Assembly: GCF_022513635.1 (NCBI RefSeq)
Contig: NZ_JAKWBL010000004.1
Location: forward strand, 620,001-684,000
Direction: 5' to 3'
Length of the DNA: 64,000 nt
Source of the DNA: Paraniabella ginsengisoli
GTDB lineage: Bacteria; Bacteroidota; Bacteroidia; Chitinophagales; Chitinophagaceae
In this document: one piece after another, positions 30,653 through 40,830 of the stretch
Layout of the letters: each line of letters begins with the position of its first letter
How positions within the stretch are numbered: position 1 is the stretch's first letter
The notes under the pieces: model-generated
The model's database searches: none
Seen by the model: the letters and a program-made list of their open reading frames with translations, nothing else
What the model was told of the DNA's origin: nothing
Program-made: the position numbers and the translations under genes

Positions 30653-30815
30653 AATCCGCTAATAAGTATTAATTTTCCGTATGCTATTTCAACATCGTTT
30701 GTCGAATGAAAGAGCGCCCTTTAAGCATCATTGCATTCAAGCTACATATTGTTGAAGGGTAAAGTAAAATGGTACTGAATAATCGCAGCGAAGCTGCAAC
30801 TTAACAAACATACGA
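30653..30815 (+). promoter_or_regulatory. Leader of the GlxA-type regulator gene, with a GAA-loop hairpin
   Basis: GCAGC-GAA-GCTGC at 30785-30797, then an A-rich stretch and CATACGA before the GTG at 30816. The last ~35 nt match the leader of the SurA-like gene (47448-47477), which supports both chosen starts. Confidence 0.5.
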
Positions 30816-31790
30816 GTGAAAACTATTTACATTCTAGCGCCTGAACATGCAGTAATGCAGGCAGTGGCTGATCCTCAATATTGTTTTAACACCGTTAATG
30901 AATTTCTGCAGGTAAGTGGAAGGGATGCTCTTTCCATGTACAAGTGGTGGGTGCAAAAAGAGAAGTGCGATTCAGCGGGAATCAGTTTACTGTAACAGTA
31001 GACAAATTATTGAGTGACACCGGTGTCGCAGACCTGGTAATTGTTCCTGCGTTATTTGGAGATATGGGAAACGCCGTGACTGCTAATGCAAAAATTGCGG
31101 AATGGTTGATATGGCAATATAAAGAAGGCGCAGAAATAGCCTCGCTTTGTGTGGGTGCTTTTTTACTGGCTTCTACCGGTTTGCTAAATGGAAGAAAATG
31201 CAGCACCCATTGGGGATACATTAATACTTTTCGTGAAATGTTTCCCAATGTTATGATCCAGGATGGCAGCATTGTTACAGAACAGAACCGTATTTATACC
31301 AGCGGAGGAGCCACTTCCTATTGGAACTTATTGCTTCATTTAGTTGAAAAGTATACCGACCGCCAAATTGCTATTCTGGTATCTAAATATTTCGCAATTG
31401 ATATTGATCGAAGTAGCCAGTCTGCATTTGCAGTGTTTACGGCACAAAAAAGCCATAACGATGATGCAGTAAAAAAGGCACAAGAATACATCGAGAAAAT
31501 ATTGAAGACCGCTTAACCATCGACGACATTGCTGCATATGTTGCATTAGGAAGGCGCAGCCTGGAACGCAGGTTTAACATGCAACCAACAATTCTGTACT
31601 GGAATATATACAAAGAGTAAAGATAGAAGCGGCCAAAAAGAGTTTTGAAAGCAGTAGGAAAAATATAAATGAGGTAATGTACGACGTTGGATACACCGAT
31701 ACTAAAGCATTCAGAAGCACCTTTAAAAAGATAACGGGCCTTACACCTATTGAGTACAAAAACAAATACAATAAACTTGCAGTAGCCTGA
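30816..31790 (+). CDS. GlxA/FtrA-family transcriptional regulator (three frame breaks)
   Basis: DJ-1/PfpI-like domain fused to an AraC DNA-binding domain, ~325 aa. The start is GTG (VKTIYILAPEHAVMQAV). The DJ-1 part carries the nucleophile-elbow Cys in ASLCVGAFLLASTGLLNG. The AraC part has two helix-turn-helix units (LTIDDIAAYVALGRRSLERRF and INEVMYDVGYTDTKAFRSTFKKITGLTPIEYK). Single bases are missing at 30931-30933 (T run), 31496-31499 (A run) and ~31576. Three breaks in one gene could mean decay, but the regional rate of such errors makes artefact more likely. Effector and targets unknown. Confidence 0.85.
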
Positions 31791-31841
31791 TAAAAACAAA
31801 GCGGTGTATTTATTGGCATCCTTTTTTCTTAGCTACTTTTG

Positions 31842-32937
31842 ATGCAAATAGAAGTCGCAGATAAAGTAGTTAATATTTCTCCTCAAAAGCTTGTCAGTGC
31901 TTTGAACGATCCTGAAAAAAGTGCGAGGATCGTAAAACTTACTTATGTGAACGATAGCGATGAAGGAATCGTTCGCGTAAAGTCGGGTAAGTCTTTTTCT
32001 TATAAAAAATCTTCCAAAAAATAAAAGACGAAAAGACCCTGGCCCGCATCAAAGGCCTGGTAATTCCGCCGGCATGGCGGGATGTGTGGATCTGTAACCT
32101 GGAGAATGGCCATTTGCAATGTACCGGAATAGATGCGTTGGGTCGCAAACAATATCGCTACCACTCTTTATGGAATGCTTTACGAAAAGAAACTAAGTTT
32201 TACAGGTTGTTACAATTTGGAGAAGCTTTGGGAAACCTTCGCAAAAAATTGTCAGCGCATTTAGCTGAACGTAGTTTAAGCAAGCAAAAAGTTTTGGCAG
32301 CTGTTGTAAGCACAATGGATAAAACAGGCATTCGGGTAGGAAACAGCATGTACGAAAAACTGTATGGATCTTACGGGCTATCCACTTTTAAAGATCAGCA
32401 TATTAAAATTAATGGCAGTAACGTAGCGTTTAGCTTCAGGGGTAAAAAAGGCGTATATCAAAATATTTCAATGCAAAGCGCCCGTTTGGCAAAAATCATT
32501 AAGCAATGCAAGGAAATTCCTGGAAGAGAGTTATTTCAGTACCTAGATGAAGATGGACAAAGGCATTCAATAACAAGCGGCGATGTAAATGATTATATAA
32601 AAGAAATTTCTGGCGGCGAGTTCACTAGTAAAGATTTTAGAACCTGGACGGGTACTGTTGATTGCATTGTAAATTTTGCCAGAATTGGAGGTTTCGAAAC
32701 CAAAACCCAAATGAAAAAAATATGGTTGACGCTTTGGATTGCGTAGCTAAAACACTTGGTAATACAAGGGCGGTTTGTAAAAGCCATTATGTTCATCCGC
32801 TAATACTGAGTATGTATGAAGATACTCGTTTAAATAACTATCTTAAAAAACTTGATGCTACAAGCGCAGATGCAATATCGAAAACAGAACCACTCCTGTT
32901 AAAGATCCTAAAAAAAGAAACCATTCAATCTAAATGA
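31842..32937 (+). CDS. DNA topoisomerase IB, poxvirus/bacterial type (two frame breaks)
   Basis: Type IB topoisomerase, relaxing supercoils through a 3'-phosphotyrosine intermediate. Joined length ~365 aa. The N-terminal domain has GLVIPPAWRDVWIC and LQCTGIDALGRKQYRYH. The catalytic domain has RVGNSMYEKLYGSYGLSTF (Arg), FSFRGKKGV (Lys), DFRTWTGT (Arg) and CKSHYVHP with the nucleophile Tyr. Breaks lie in A runs at 32004-32009 and 32714-32720, one base short each. The ATG at 31842 is preferred over a TTG one codon earlier. Confidence 0.9.
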
Positions 32938-32942
32938 GAGTA

Positions 32943-33413
32943 CTAAGAAAGTAAGTTCTGGCGTAATAAAAATTCGAGTTGCTCGTTAGTAGTCATAAGC
33001 TTCTCGGTTAGCTCTTCCTGATTTTTGCTATTGTTATACAATTTTAAAGCATTTTCAATAGTAGTTCGAAGCTCATCTTCAGACCATGGTTTTTGAACGT
33101 ATTTATAAACAGAACCTTTATTAATAGCATCAATAACGGCATTAATATCTGTATAGCCCGTTAACAAAATACGAGGAACAGCAGGGTAATCTTTTATAAT
33201 TGATTCGAGAAATTCAATGCCCGTAGTTTCCGGCATACGCTGATCTGTTATAATAAGATGAATATTATTAGCCTTTAATATCTGCCTTCCCTCTTCAGCA
33301 GATGATGCCGTAAAAATTGTATAGGATCGTCTGAAAACCGCCCTGAAGGAGTTTAGATTATGGACTTCATCATCAACGTAAAGAATATTTTTATAAATAT
33401 TTTCTTCACCCAT
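32943..33413 (-). CDS. Response regulator, REC with C-terminal coiled-coil
   Basis: 156 aa: REC domain (~8-125) with ILYVDDEVHN, phosphoacceptor Asp in HLIITDQRMPETTG, LLTGYTD and KPWS, followed by a helical extension (KNQEELTEKLMTTNEQLEFLLRQ) with no DNA-binding domain. It is the closest relative of the REC part of the REC-kinase gene at 37458 (both YVDDE.N.L.SF...FRR and GYTDI.A..DAIN). Divergent from the ThiF gene with 74 nt between, so it shares the control region and probably belongs to the same system. Output is likely by protein contact. Confidence 0.9.
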   Translation of the reverse strand: MGEENIYKNILYVDDEVHNLNSFRAVFRRSYTIFTASSAEEGRQILKANNIHLIITDQRMPETTGIEFLESIIKDYPAVPRILLTGYTDINAVIDAINKGSVYKYVQKPWSEDELRTTIENALKLYNNSKNQEELTEKLMTTNEQLEFLLRQNLLS

Positions 33414-33487
33414 AAAAAAGCAAATATTGTTAAATTTCTGTTCTATATTTATGTCCTACAAAATTATAAAAAGAACAAAAACTAATT

Positions 33488-34591
33488 ATGCTCCTAGGCT
33501 ATAATGTAGGCACAGAATATTATAAAGGATATAAACCATCATTTTACCGGTTACAAGACAAAGGTGAATCGGGAAAACTTAAAGAGCTTTTATCACAAAC
33601 TCCAGCTATACAAATATACGATACAATTGAAAGTCAATTATCAGAACTGGCGAAAATAAATAATCCGCAAAAACAGCTTACTTCTAATGAGGTAACGGAT
33701 TTTATAAACGAATATAGAAATGGAGCTCCTTTAGACGAATGCGGCGTTTGGGTTTATTACCCATGGTCACAAAAATTGGTTCACTTGTTAGATGAAGAAG
33801 ATTTTATACAAGTACGGACCAGCAGAAACAATTATAAAATAAAGCCGGAAGAACTTCAGATATTAAGAAAAAAAAAGATAGGCATTATAGGTTTATCAGT
33901 TGGGCAATCGATTGCATTAACAATTGCGACAGAGAGAGTTTGTAATGAGTTACATTTAGCTGATTTTGATACAGTCGAGTTGGCAAATATGAACAGGTTG
34001 AGCAACTGCAATGTGTATAATCTGGGCGCATCAAAAGCAATTATCACAGCCCAAAAAATAGCTGAGTTGGATCCATATCTTATTGTAACCTGTTTTTCAG
34101 AAGGGATTACTGAAAGTAATATTGATGCATTTTTAGGAGAAGGCAGTACTCAGCTTGATATATTGGTAGAGGAATGTGATAGTATAGACGTTAAAATATT
34201 AAGCAGAATAAAAGCGCGTGAAAAGAAAATTCCGGTTGTGATGGATACTAACGATAGAGGAATGTTAGATGTTGAACGTTTTGATCTGGAGCCGGAACGG
34301 CCCATATTTCATGGTAATTTAAAAGAAGATATTGATTTGACAAGATTAAAAGATCTTACAAACAAAGAGAAATTACCGATGCTAGACGCGATGGTAAATC
34401 TTTCAGCTCTTTCTGAAAGGATGAAATATTCTTTAAGTGAGATGGGGAAAAGTATTAATACCTGGCCACAGTTAGCTTCCTCGGTAATGCTTGGAGGCGC
34501 AATGGTTACGGACACATGCAGGCGAATCTTATTATCGGAAACGACCAGCTCTGGAAGGTATTATATCGATTTTAGCGAATTAATTAAATAA
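33488..34591 (+). CDS. ThiF/HesA/MoeB-like E1 enzyme with unknown N-terminal domain
   Basis: 367 aa. Residues ~115-270 form the ThiF/MoeB fold: KKIGIIGLSVGQSIALTIA as nucleotide-binding loop, LHLADFDTVELANMNRLSNC (Asp and NMNR, matching DxDxVxxSNLNRQ), a following Lys in GASKAIITAQ, and IPVVMDTND. It lacks zinc-binding Cys pairs and no ubiquitin-like partner is nearby. The first ~110 residues and the C-terminal ~90 have no match I recognise. E1-like enzymes adenylate carboxylates. The next gene, a GNAT-like transferase, starts eight nt after this stop. Together they could make an amide or ester from an activated acid; this is inference. Confidence 0.75.
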   Translation: MLLGYNVGTEYYKGYKPSFYRLQDKGESGKLKELLSQTPAIQIYDTIESQLSELAKINNPQKQLTSNEVTDFINEYRNGAPLDECGVWVYYPWSQKLVHLLDEEDFIQVRTSRNNYKIKPEELQILRKKKIGIIGLSVGQSIALTIATERVCNELHLADFDTVELANMNRLSNCNVYNLGASKAIITAQKIAELDPYLIVTCFSEGITESNIDAFLGEGSTQLDILVEECDSIDVKILSRIKAREKKIPVVMDTNDRGMLDVERFDLEPERPIFHGNLKEDIDLTRLKDLTNKEKLPMLDAMVNLSALSERMKYSLSEMGKSINTWPQLASSVMLGGAMVTDTCRRILLSETTSSGRYYIDFSELIK

Positions 34592-34599
34592 GCGGTGGG

Positions 34600-35276
34600 G
34601 TGGAAATAGCTATCAGAGCCTTCAAAGCCATTATGGATGAAGAAACATGCCTCAAGTTCATTGATGGGCACAGGCGTCTTCTGGAATTTCATTTTGGTGT
34701 TGCAAAGATTACATCGAGTCACACCAGCTGGATGCATCACGAAAATACATTTGTAGTGGTAGCTGAAAGTCTGGATAGGACAAAAGTGTACGGCGGCGTA
34801 CGTGTTCAGGTGGCCGACGGTCAACTCCCATTGCCCATAGAAACCGCTATTGGCAGGTACGATCCTGCCATTCATCAGCAGGCCACGCCCGGTTCTTCCG
34901 AGATTTGCGGCCTCTGGAATTCGATGGAAGTGGCGGGTATGGGTATTGGCAGCATCTTCATGGCTCGCGTTGGTGTAGTGCTCGCCATGCAGCTGAACGT
35001 TGAGAAAGCATTTTTTCTTTGTGCCCCGGTTACCGTGAGGATTGGTAAAAGAATAGGAGGTGTTATTGAAACCTCCCTTGGAAATAAAGGAGACTTTTTT
35101 ATCCCAAAGACGATTTTGTGGCCACCGCAATGGTAATTAATGACTGCAAAACACTTGTCCATGCAGATGAAAAAGAGCGAACAAGGATTTTTGATTTGTT
35201 CAATAATCCTATACAACGCGTAATGGAGGCCGGACCAAAGGGCGAGCTTTTGGTGGATTATTTATTAAAGATATAA
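34600..35276 (+). CDS. GNAT-like acyltransferase, possible small-molecule synthase (frame break at 35106-35108)
   Basis: ~225 aa after restoring one A near 35107, which reads FFIPKDDFVATAMVINDCKTL and ends at 35276. The start is a GTG at 34600; no nearer ATG fits. Family evidence is moderate. VYGGVRVQ, LPIETAIG, EICGLWNSMEVAGMGIGSIFMARVG has a GNAT-type acyl-CoA loop (GMGIGS), and the layout recalls FeeM/LuxI-like N-acyl synthases. The substrate is unknown. Position between the E1-like gene and the sensor kinase suggests it makes or modifies the molecule sensed. Confidence 0.6.
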
Positions 35277-35292
35277 TGATGTGATGGTCCTA

Positions 35293-37438
35293 ATGCGTAT
35301 TTATTTCTTTCTTATTTGCATTTTGTATGCATGTGGAATGTTATATGGGCAGGTGCCTGTACAGGTTACCAAAGAGGCCGCACTTTATAACGTAGTTAAA
35401 AGCCACATCCAATATCTGGAAGATAAAAACAGCAGCTTCTCAATCAATGAAGTAGCGCAAGTTCCATTTTTAAATACTTCGTCAGATGTGCCGGGGTTTT
35501 TTATTTCCTCTTCTTCTTTTTGGGTAAAGTTTATTATTCAGAATGAAACAGAAGATCCGCATCTAATCATTAATCTGGAACATGCAACCATCGACAGGGC
35601 TGTCTTATATTACAAGGTTGGAGCATCAGGCGAATTTGATTCAACAGTTTTAACTGAAGCACAACCGTTCAGGAATCGTAAATACAACTATCAAACATAC
35701 ATGTTTGATGCGGAGATAAATAAAGGGGAGCAAAAAACTTTTTTCTTAAAGTGAGCGCTTCAGAACAACTGCTCATTCCAATTACGGTAGGCCATGTAGA
35801 AAAAACTTTCGAAAAACTTGCAACCAACGACCTGATATTTGGGCTATACATTGGGCTGATACTTGTAATGGTGTTATATAATTTGTTTCTCTATTTTTCT
35901 ACAAAAGACAAAAGTTATTTTTATTATGTACTCTACATGGTTTTTGTAGGAATAACACAAGCTATGTTGCAAGGGTATACCTTTCGGTTCCTCTGGCCTA
36001 ACCTTCCTATTCTAAATAACTATGCCGCTATCTTGGTTCCTTTTTTTAATGGAATTGCTGCGTTAGAATTTATACGAAATTTTTTAAACCTTAAAAGCGT
36101 ATCAAAACGGTTTAACAAAGGCATTTTCTGGTTTGAAGCGTTTTATTCTATTTCGTTGGTTTTGGGTATAATGGGTATGTTTAGGAGTGCGCAAATTGCT
36201 GTGCAATCAGCAGCTTTTTTCACTGCATTTTATGTACTGGGAATTTGCTCTTTACTTGCGTATAAAAAAATCCAAGGAGCAAAAACCTTGTTGATTGCAT
36301 GGTCTGTTTTTTTATGCAGTGTTATCATTTTTGTGCTAAGAAATGTGGGCATACTTCCCTATAACAATCTCACTTTTTATGCATTACAAATTGGATCAGC
36401 GATTGAAGCCGTGCTACTTTCCCTGGCGCTGGCAGACAGATCAACACCTACCGGCGAGAACAGGAGCTTGCAAGGAAAGAGGCTTTAGAGGCTTCTTTGG
36501 AAAACGAGCGTTTAGTTAGGGACCAAAACATAACGCTGGAAAGACAGGTTCATGAGCGTACACAGGAATTGGAAAAATCTAATGATAATTTAAATAATAC
36601 GCTTTCTCAATTAAAGAGCGCTCAAAGCAAGCTTGTAGAATCTGAAAAAATGGTATCGCTGGGCCAGCTTACGGCAGGTATCGCGCATGAGATCAATAAT
36701 CCAATAAATTTTGTTACCTCAAACGTTAAGCCTTTGGAGTTGGACATTACCGACTTACTTACAGTTATTAAAAAGTACGAAGAAATCGATACATCTAAAA
36801 ATGTAGATGATCAGCTATCATCAATTGAGGAGTATAAAAAGCAAATAGATATAAACTACATTAATGAAGAAATAAGGACTTTACTAAGTGGCATTAAAGA
36901 TGGCGCTCATCGCACTGCAGAAATAGTCAGCAACTTGAAAAATTTTGCCAGGATTGATGAGGCCAATGTAAAATTCGTTAATTTGAATCGCGGCTTACAA
37001 TCAACCTTACTGTTGGTAAAAAATTCATTCCCAAGGGATTTTATACTCAACAAAGAGTTTGGCGACATTCCTGATGTAGAATGTACCGCCGGTAAGATCA
37101 ACCAGGTTTTCATGAATATAATTACAAATGGTTTGCAATCAATTGAGGAACGACAAGCCACTAACCCCGGTGTTGGTATTTTATCCATTAAAACTTTTGA
37201 AGAGGATGGTAAAGTAAAAGTTTCTATAAAAGACAACGGAACAGGGATTGAAGAAAATATAAGGGAAAAGATATTTGAGCCCTTTTATACTACAAAACCG
37301 GTGGGGCAGGGAACGGGACTTGGAATGTCGATCGTAAAAGGGATTATAGACAGCCATAATGGGACCATAGAAGTCATTTCAAATTTTGGGGATGGTGCAG
37401 AATTTATCATAACTTTACCCATAAACTATTTAAACTGA
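35293..37438 (+). CDS. 7TMR-DISM sensor histidine kinase (two frame breaks)
   Basis: Sensor kinase of ~715 aa. Start MRIYFFLICILYACGM (signal peptide). Residues ~20-155 are the extracellular DISM domain (ISSSSFWVKFIIQNETEDPHLIINLEHATIDRAVLYY). Seven transmembrane helices follow (from LIFGLYIGLILVMVLYNLFLYF to IEAVLLSLALADR), then a coiled coil (LERQVHERTQELEKSNDNL) and the kinase core with LTAGIAHEINNPINF (His) and DNGTGIEENIREKIFEPFYTTKP. Bases are missing at 35748-35750 and ~36440. It follows the GNAT-like gene by 16 nt and precedes a response-regulator kinase, so ligand sensing coupled to those is plausible. Confidence 0.9.
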
Positions 37439-37457
37439 GAGCTTTCAACTTTGCTTT

Positions 37458-38549
37458 ATGACAATAATAAAAGTTCTATACGTCGATGATGAAGAAAATA
37501 ATTTAAGCTCTTTTAAAGCAAATTTTAGGAGGCTGTACGAAATATATACCGCTACTTCAGGTGCTGCCGCTTTGGATATTTTATCCCAAACCGACGTGCA
37601 TGTGGTTATATCTGATCAGCGGATGCCCGGCATGACAGGCGTTGAGCTTTTTAAGAAGATAAAAAAATTTAATCCTGAACCTATACGCATTTTACTTACA
37701 GGATATACAGATATAGAGGCATTGGTAGATGCGATAAATGACGGCGATATATACAGATATATTACTAAACCCTGGAATGATATAGAGTTGAACAACGGTA
37801 TACAAAACGCATATGACGTTTTTAAAACCAGAAGAGAATTAAAAGAAAAGCTTGCAGAGCTGCAAAAAACAAATGATGAGCTTAATCGATTCATTTATAG
37901 CATTTCACATGAGTTAAGAGCGCCTCTTGCGTCAGCGCTCGGCGTTATTAATTTAGCAAAACTGGATAATGTTTACAGCGATTCAGAAAAGGGCCACGAA
38001 TACTGGAACCTTATGGAAGAATGTTGTAACCGACTTGACTATAATATAACCAGTACACTACAGTATTACAAGAATAGCCGATATACCAATATTAAGGAAG
38101 AAGTACACTTTGAGAAATTAATTCAGGATTTAATAATTATACATAAGCTGGCAAATAATATCGACGACAAAATTAAATTTGAAGTGAGTATTGATCAGAC
38201 AGAAGTATTTCTTGGAGACATATTCAGAATAGAAATTATTTTGGGCAATCTTATTTCAAACGCGATCAAGTATCAAAAGCCAGATGAAGAAAATAAGCTA
38301 ATAAAAATAGATGTAAAAGTAAACCTGTTAGATGCAGTAATTACTATTGTAGACAATGGGTTAGGTATTTTAAACGATCATTTGAACCAAATATTTAATC
38401 AATTTTTCAGAGTTCATAATCAGAAAGGAACAGGATTGGGCTTATTTATTGTAAGAGAGGCATTGGCAAAGTTGGACGGTAAAATTTCGGTAGAATCAGT
38501 CGTGAATTCAGGAACTCAATTTACTTTACGTATACCTAATCAACGCTAG
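37458..38549 (+). CDS. Response regulator-histidine kinase hybrid (REC-HK)
   Basis: 363 aa, soluble, no transmembrane segment. REC domain at ~1-125: VLYVDDEENNLSSF, Asp in VHVVISDQRMPGMTG, ILLTGYTDIEALVDAIN, ITKPWND. A coiled coil leads to a HisKA domain with His in FIYSISHELRAPLASALG, then an HATPase with GNLISNAIKYQKP, VDNGLGILNDHLNQIF and GTGLGLFIVREAL. It can receive phosphate and pass it on, as a relay between the 7TM kinase and the following response regulators. 19 nt from the upstream stop. Confidence 0.92.
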   Translation: MTIIKVLYVDDEENNLSSFKANFRRLYEIYTATSGAAALDILSQTDVHVVISDQRMPGMTGVELFKKIKKFNPEPIRILLTGYTDIEALVDAINDGDIYRYITKPWNDIELNNGIQNAYDVFKTRRELKEKLAELQKTNDELNRFIYSISHELRAPLASALGVINLAKLDNVYSDSEKGHEYWNLMEECCNRLDYNITSTLQYYKNSRYTNIKEEVHFEKLIQDLIIIHKLANNIDDKIKFEVSIDQTEVFLGDIFRIEIILGNLISNAIKYQKPDEENKLIKIDVKVNLLDAVITIVDNGLGILNDHLNQIFNQFFRVHNQKGTGLGLFIVREALAKLDGKISVESVVNSGTQFTLRIPNQR

Positions 38550-38580
38550 TACGCACCAACAAATAACTCTAAACTCCGCA

Positions 38581-39003
38581 ATGCCACCTAAAGCCCCAAA
38601 GCCCAACTTATTAGTTATCATTGATGATAGTTCATTCGATTTAAGAATTAATTCGGGAATAGCAACTCATATAAAGGTCTTCACACAAATATTATGTTTC
38701 TCCTCAGCTGAAGAAGGGCTCGATTTTTTAGTAGAAAATCTTGATAACCCGCAAATATATCCGCATCTTATTTTATTAGACATTCAAATGCCTGAAATGG
38801 ACGGTTTTGAATTCATGAAACGATATGATAAATTTCCTGATAATTTTAAAAAAGGTAGTAATGTTGTTATGCTTTCCTCAACCGACGACTTGCAGGACAT
38901 TACGCGGGTCGATTCCAACAAGAATGTATTCAGGCTTTTAAAAAAGCCATTACAAATAGAGCAACTTAAGGCCATTGCAGAAGAATTATATCTTCTCGAT
39001 TAA
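38581..39003 (+). CDS. Single-domain response regulator
   Basis: 140-aa REC-only protein. LLVIIDDSSFDLRIN gives the acidic residues, HLILLDIQMPEMDGFEF the phosphoacceptor Asp, VVMLSSTDD the Thr/Ser switch, and LLKKPLQ the Lys. No output domain, so a shuttle or allosteric partner. Closely related to the next gene, showing a tandem duplication. Downstream of the REC-kinase by 31 nt and likely co-transcribed. Confidence 0.92.
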   Translation: MPPKAPKPNLLVIIDDSSFDLRINSGIATHIKVFTQILCFSSAEEGLDFLVENLDNPQIYPHLILLDIQMPEMDGFEFMKRYDKFPDNFKKGSNVVMLSSTDDLQDITRVDSNKNVFRLLKKPLQIEQLKAIAEELYLLD

Positions 39004-39083
39004 TTTGGGATTTGGTAAAATAAGCAGCAAAGTGTATTTTGTACGTTGAAAAAATTTGTCGAATTTCTGTCGAAAGCGAAATA

Positions 39084-39503
39084 ATGCATTCCAAAAATTA
39101 TCCCCGTTATTTTTTAATAATTATTGATGATAGTGCTTTCGATCGAAAAATAAATTCAATCGTCGCAGACCGAACGAAACTATTTAAACAAATAGTAACA
39201 TTTTCCTCAGCCGAGGATGCGCTCGATTTTTTAACAGAGAATAGAAGTAATGCAGAAGTATTTCCACAAGTGCTTTTGCTGGACATTCAAATGCCCGGAT
39301 TAGATGGATTTGAATTTATAGTTGAGTATGAAAGATTTCCAGATTACTTCAAGGAACAGAGCCATATCATCATGCTTTCTTCAACCGATGATTTACGGGA
39401 TATAACACGTGCCGAGTCAAATAAAAATGTTATTACCTTATTAAAGAAACCTTTGCAGTTCGAACAATTTTCAGCTTTGATCAAAGAGCTGCATACCTTT
39501 TAA
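39084..39503 (+). CDS. Single-domain response regulator (tandem paralogue)
   Basis: 139 aa from the ATG at 39084 (MHSKNYPRYFLIIIDDSAFDRKIN); the frame is open to 39039 but has no family similarity there. Phosphoacceptor Asp in QVLLLDIQMPGLDGFEF, IIMLSSTDDLRDITR, TLLKKPLQ. About half of the residues match the preceding regulator, including the SAEDALDFL segment. Last gene of the signalling run. Confidence 0.92.
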   Translation: MHSKNYPRYFLIIIDDSAFDRKINSIVADRTKLFKQIVTFSSAEDALDFLTENRSNAEVFPQVLLLDIQMPGLDGFEFIVEYERFPDYFKEQSHIIMLSSTDDLRDITRAESNKNVITLLKKPLQFEQFSALIKELHTF

Positions 39504-39526
39504 ACCAGTTATAAATTTCGAAACTA

Positions 39527-40791
39527 ATGATAAAAATAAAAGTCTTTTTGTGCAGTTTTCTAATATCTTTTATGCACGTTGCCGGACAAAGTGTTAGCGT
39601 ACCAATTGCAGGTAACACATGGAGCTCTGCTAAAGAAAGCAGAAGCCTTGCAAAAACAGGAATAAGAGAATGGCAAAATAAAGAGCAAACATTTACAACA
39701 TATATACGTGTAGCAACACCAGGCACGCTAAAGCTTTCTATAGATGCTGCATCTCCGTCTGGTAATGCAACGCTTGGTATTACTGCCTTGTCAAAAACCC
39801 ATAAAGTAGAGATCAATGCTCAAAAAGAGTATGAAGTTGGGGAGTGGATGATAAAAGATTCTGGTTACATTGCTTTTACATTTTCAGGGATTGCCAAGGA
39901 AGGCTGTTGTTTTCCCGACATAAATAGTTTAAAGTTATCAGGCTCTGCAATAAATGAGCAGACATCATTTGTTAAAAATAATGAAGGCAATTTTTTTTAT
40001 TGGGGACGCCGAGGCCCTTCTACTCATTTAAATTATCAGTTACCGCAGCATGTGGATGTTGAGTGGTTTTATAATGAAGTAACTGTACCCGAAGGCAATG
40101 ACATTATTGGTTCTTATTTTATGGCAAATGGATTTGGAGAAGGATATTTTGGAATGCAGGTAAATTCCGATACAGAAAGACGCATACTGTTTTCAGTATG
40201 GAGCCCTTTACTACCGACAATCCAAAAGAAATTCCAGACGAGCAAAAAATTAAATTATTAAAAAAGGGAAATGATGTAAACACAGGAGAATTTGGCGGCG
40301 AAGGTTCTGGCGGGCAGAGCTTTCTGCGATATAACTGGAAAGCGGGTACAACACAGAAATTTTTATTGCACGGAATTCCAGATGGGGCAGATCATACCAT
40401 TTACACGGCCTATTTTTTTGACAACGAGCAAAAAACATGGAGATTGATTGCCAGCTTCAGGCGCCCAAAGAAATCGACCTATCTCACACGCCTGCATTCT
40501 TTTCTTGAAAACTTTAATCCAGAACAGGGAAATATTGATAGAAAAGTGCTGTTTTCCAATCAGTGGGTAAAAGATACAAAGGGAGAATGGCACGAACTTA
40601 CCAAAGCAAAATTTAGTGCAGATAATACTGCAAGAATCGGCTACAGAAAAGATTTTGAAGGCGGTGCAGATAAGAAAAACTTTTACCTGCATGCGTTTGG
40701 GTTTTTTAAACAGCAAACACCTATGGGTAAATCGCTTGAACGTGAGTCAATTAATACGCCACCAGCTATTGATTTCGCTTCTTTAAAATAG
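39527..40791 (+). CDS. Secreted DUF5077/DUF3472 protein (frame break at 40207-40209)
   Basis: ~421 aa. Signal peptide (MIKIKVFLCSFLISFMHVAGQ), then a DUF5077-like beta-sandwich (~25-140: VPIAGNTWSSAKE, TYIRVATPGTLKLSIDA) and a DUF3472 domain (HLNYQLPQHVDVEWFYNEVTVPEG, SYFMANGFGEGYFGMQVNS, FFGGEG-like FGGEGSGGQSFLRYNW, RLIASFRRPK). One T is missing at 40207-40209; restored it reads ILFSVWSPFTTDNP. Such proteins are thought to bind or cut carbohydrates, and none is characterised as far as I know. Confidence 0.8.
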
Positions 40792-40830
40792 AATTTGCAA
40801 CATTGTTGCTTTTTTGTATTTTGCAGCCGC

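Noticed and set aside
30816-31790. GlxA-type regulator as a decayed pseudogene
   Set aside because: Three breaks could mean decay, but each is a single-base loss and the rate equals that of essential genes in the window.
34561-35216. Open frames on the minus strand over the GNAT-like gene
   Set aside because: Shadow frames of the plus-strand gene; no start context and no recognisable motif.
33488-39503. Reading the signalling island as a classical bacterial ubiquitin-like antiphage system (E1-E2-JAB)
   Set aside because: There is an E1-like protein, but no E2-like protein, ubiquitin-like protein or JAB protease in the run; the neighbours are kinases and regulators.
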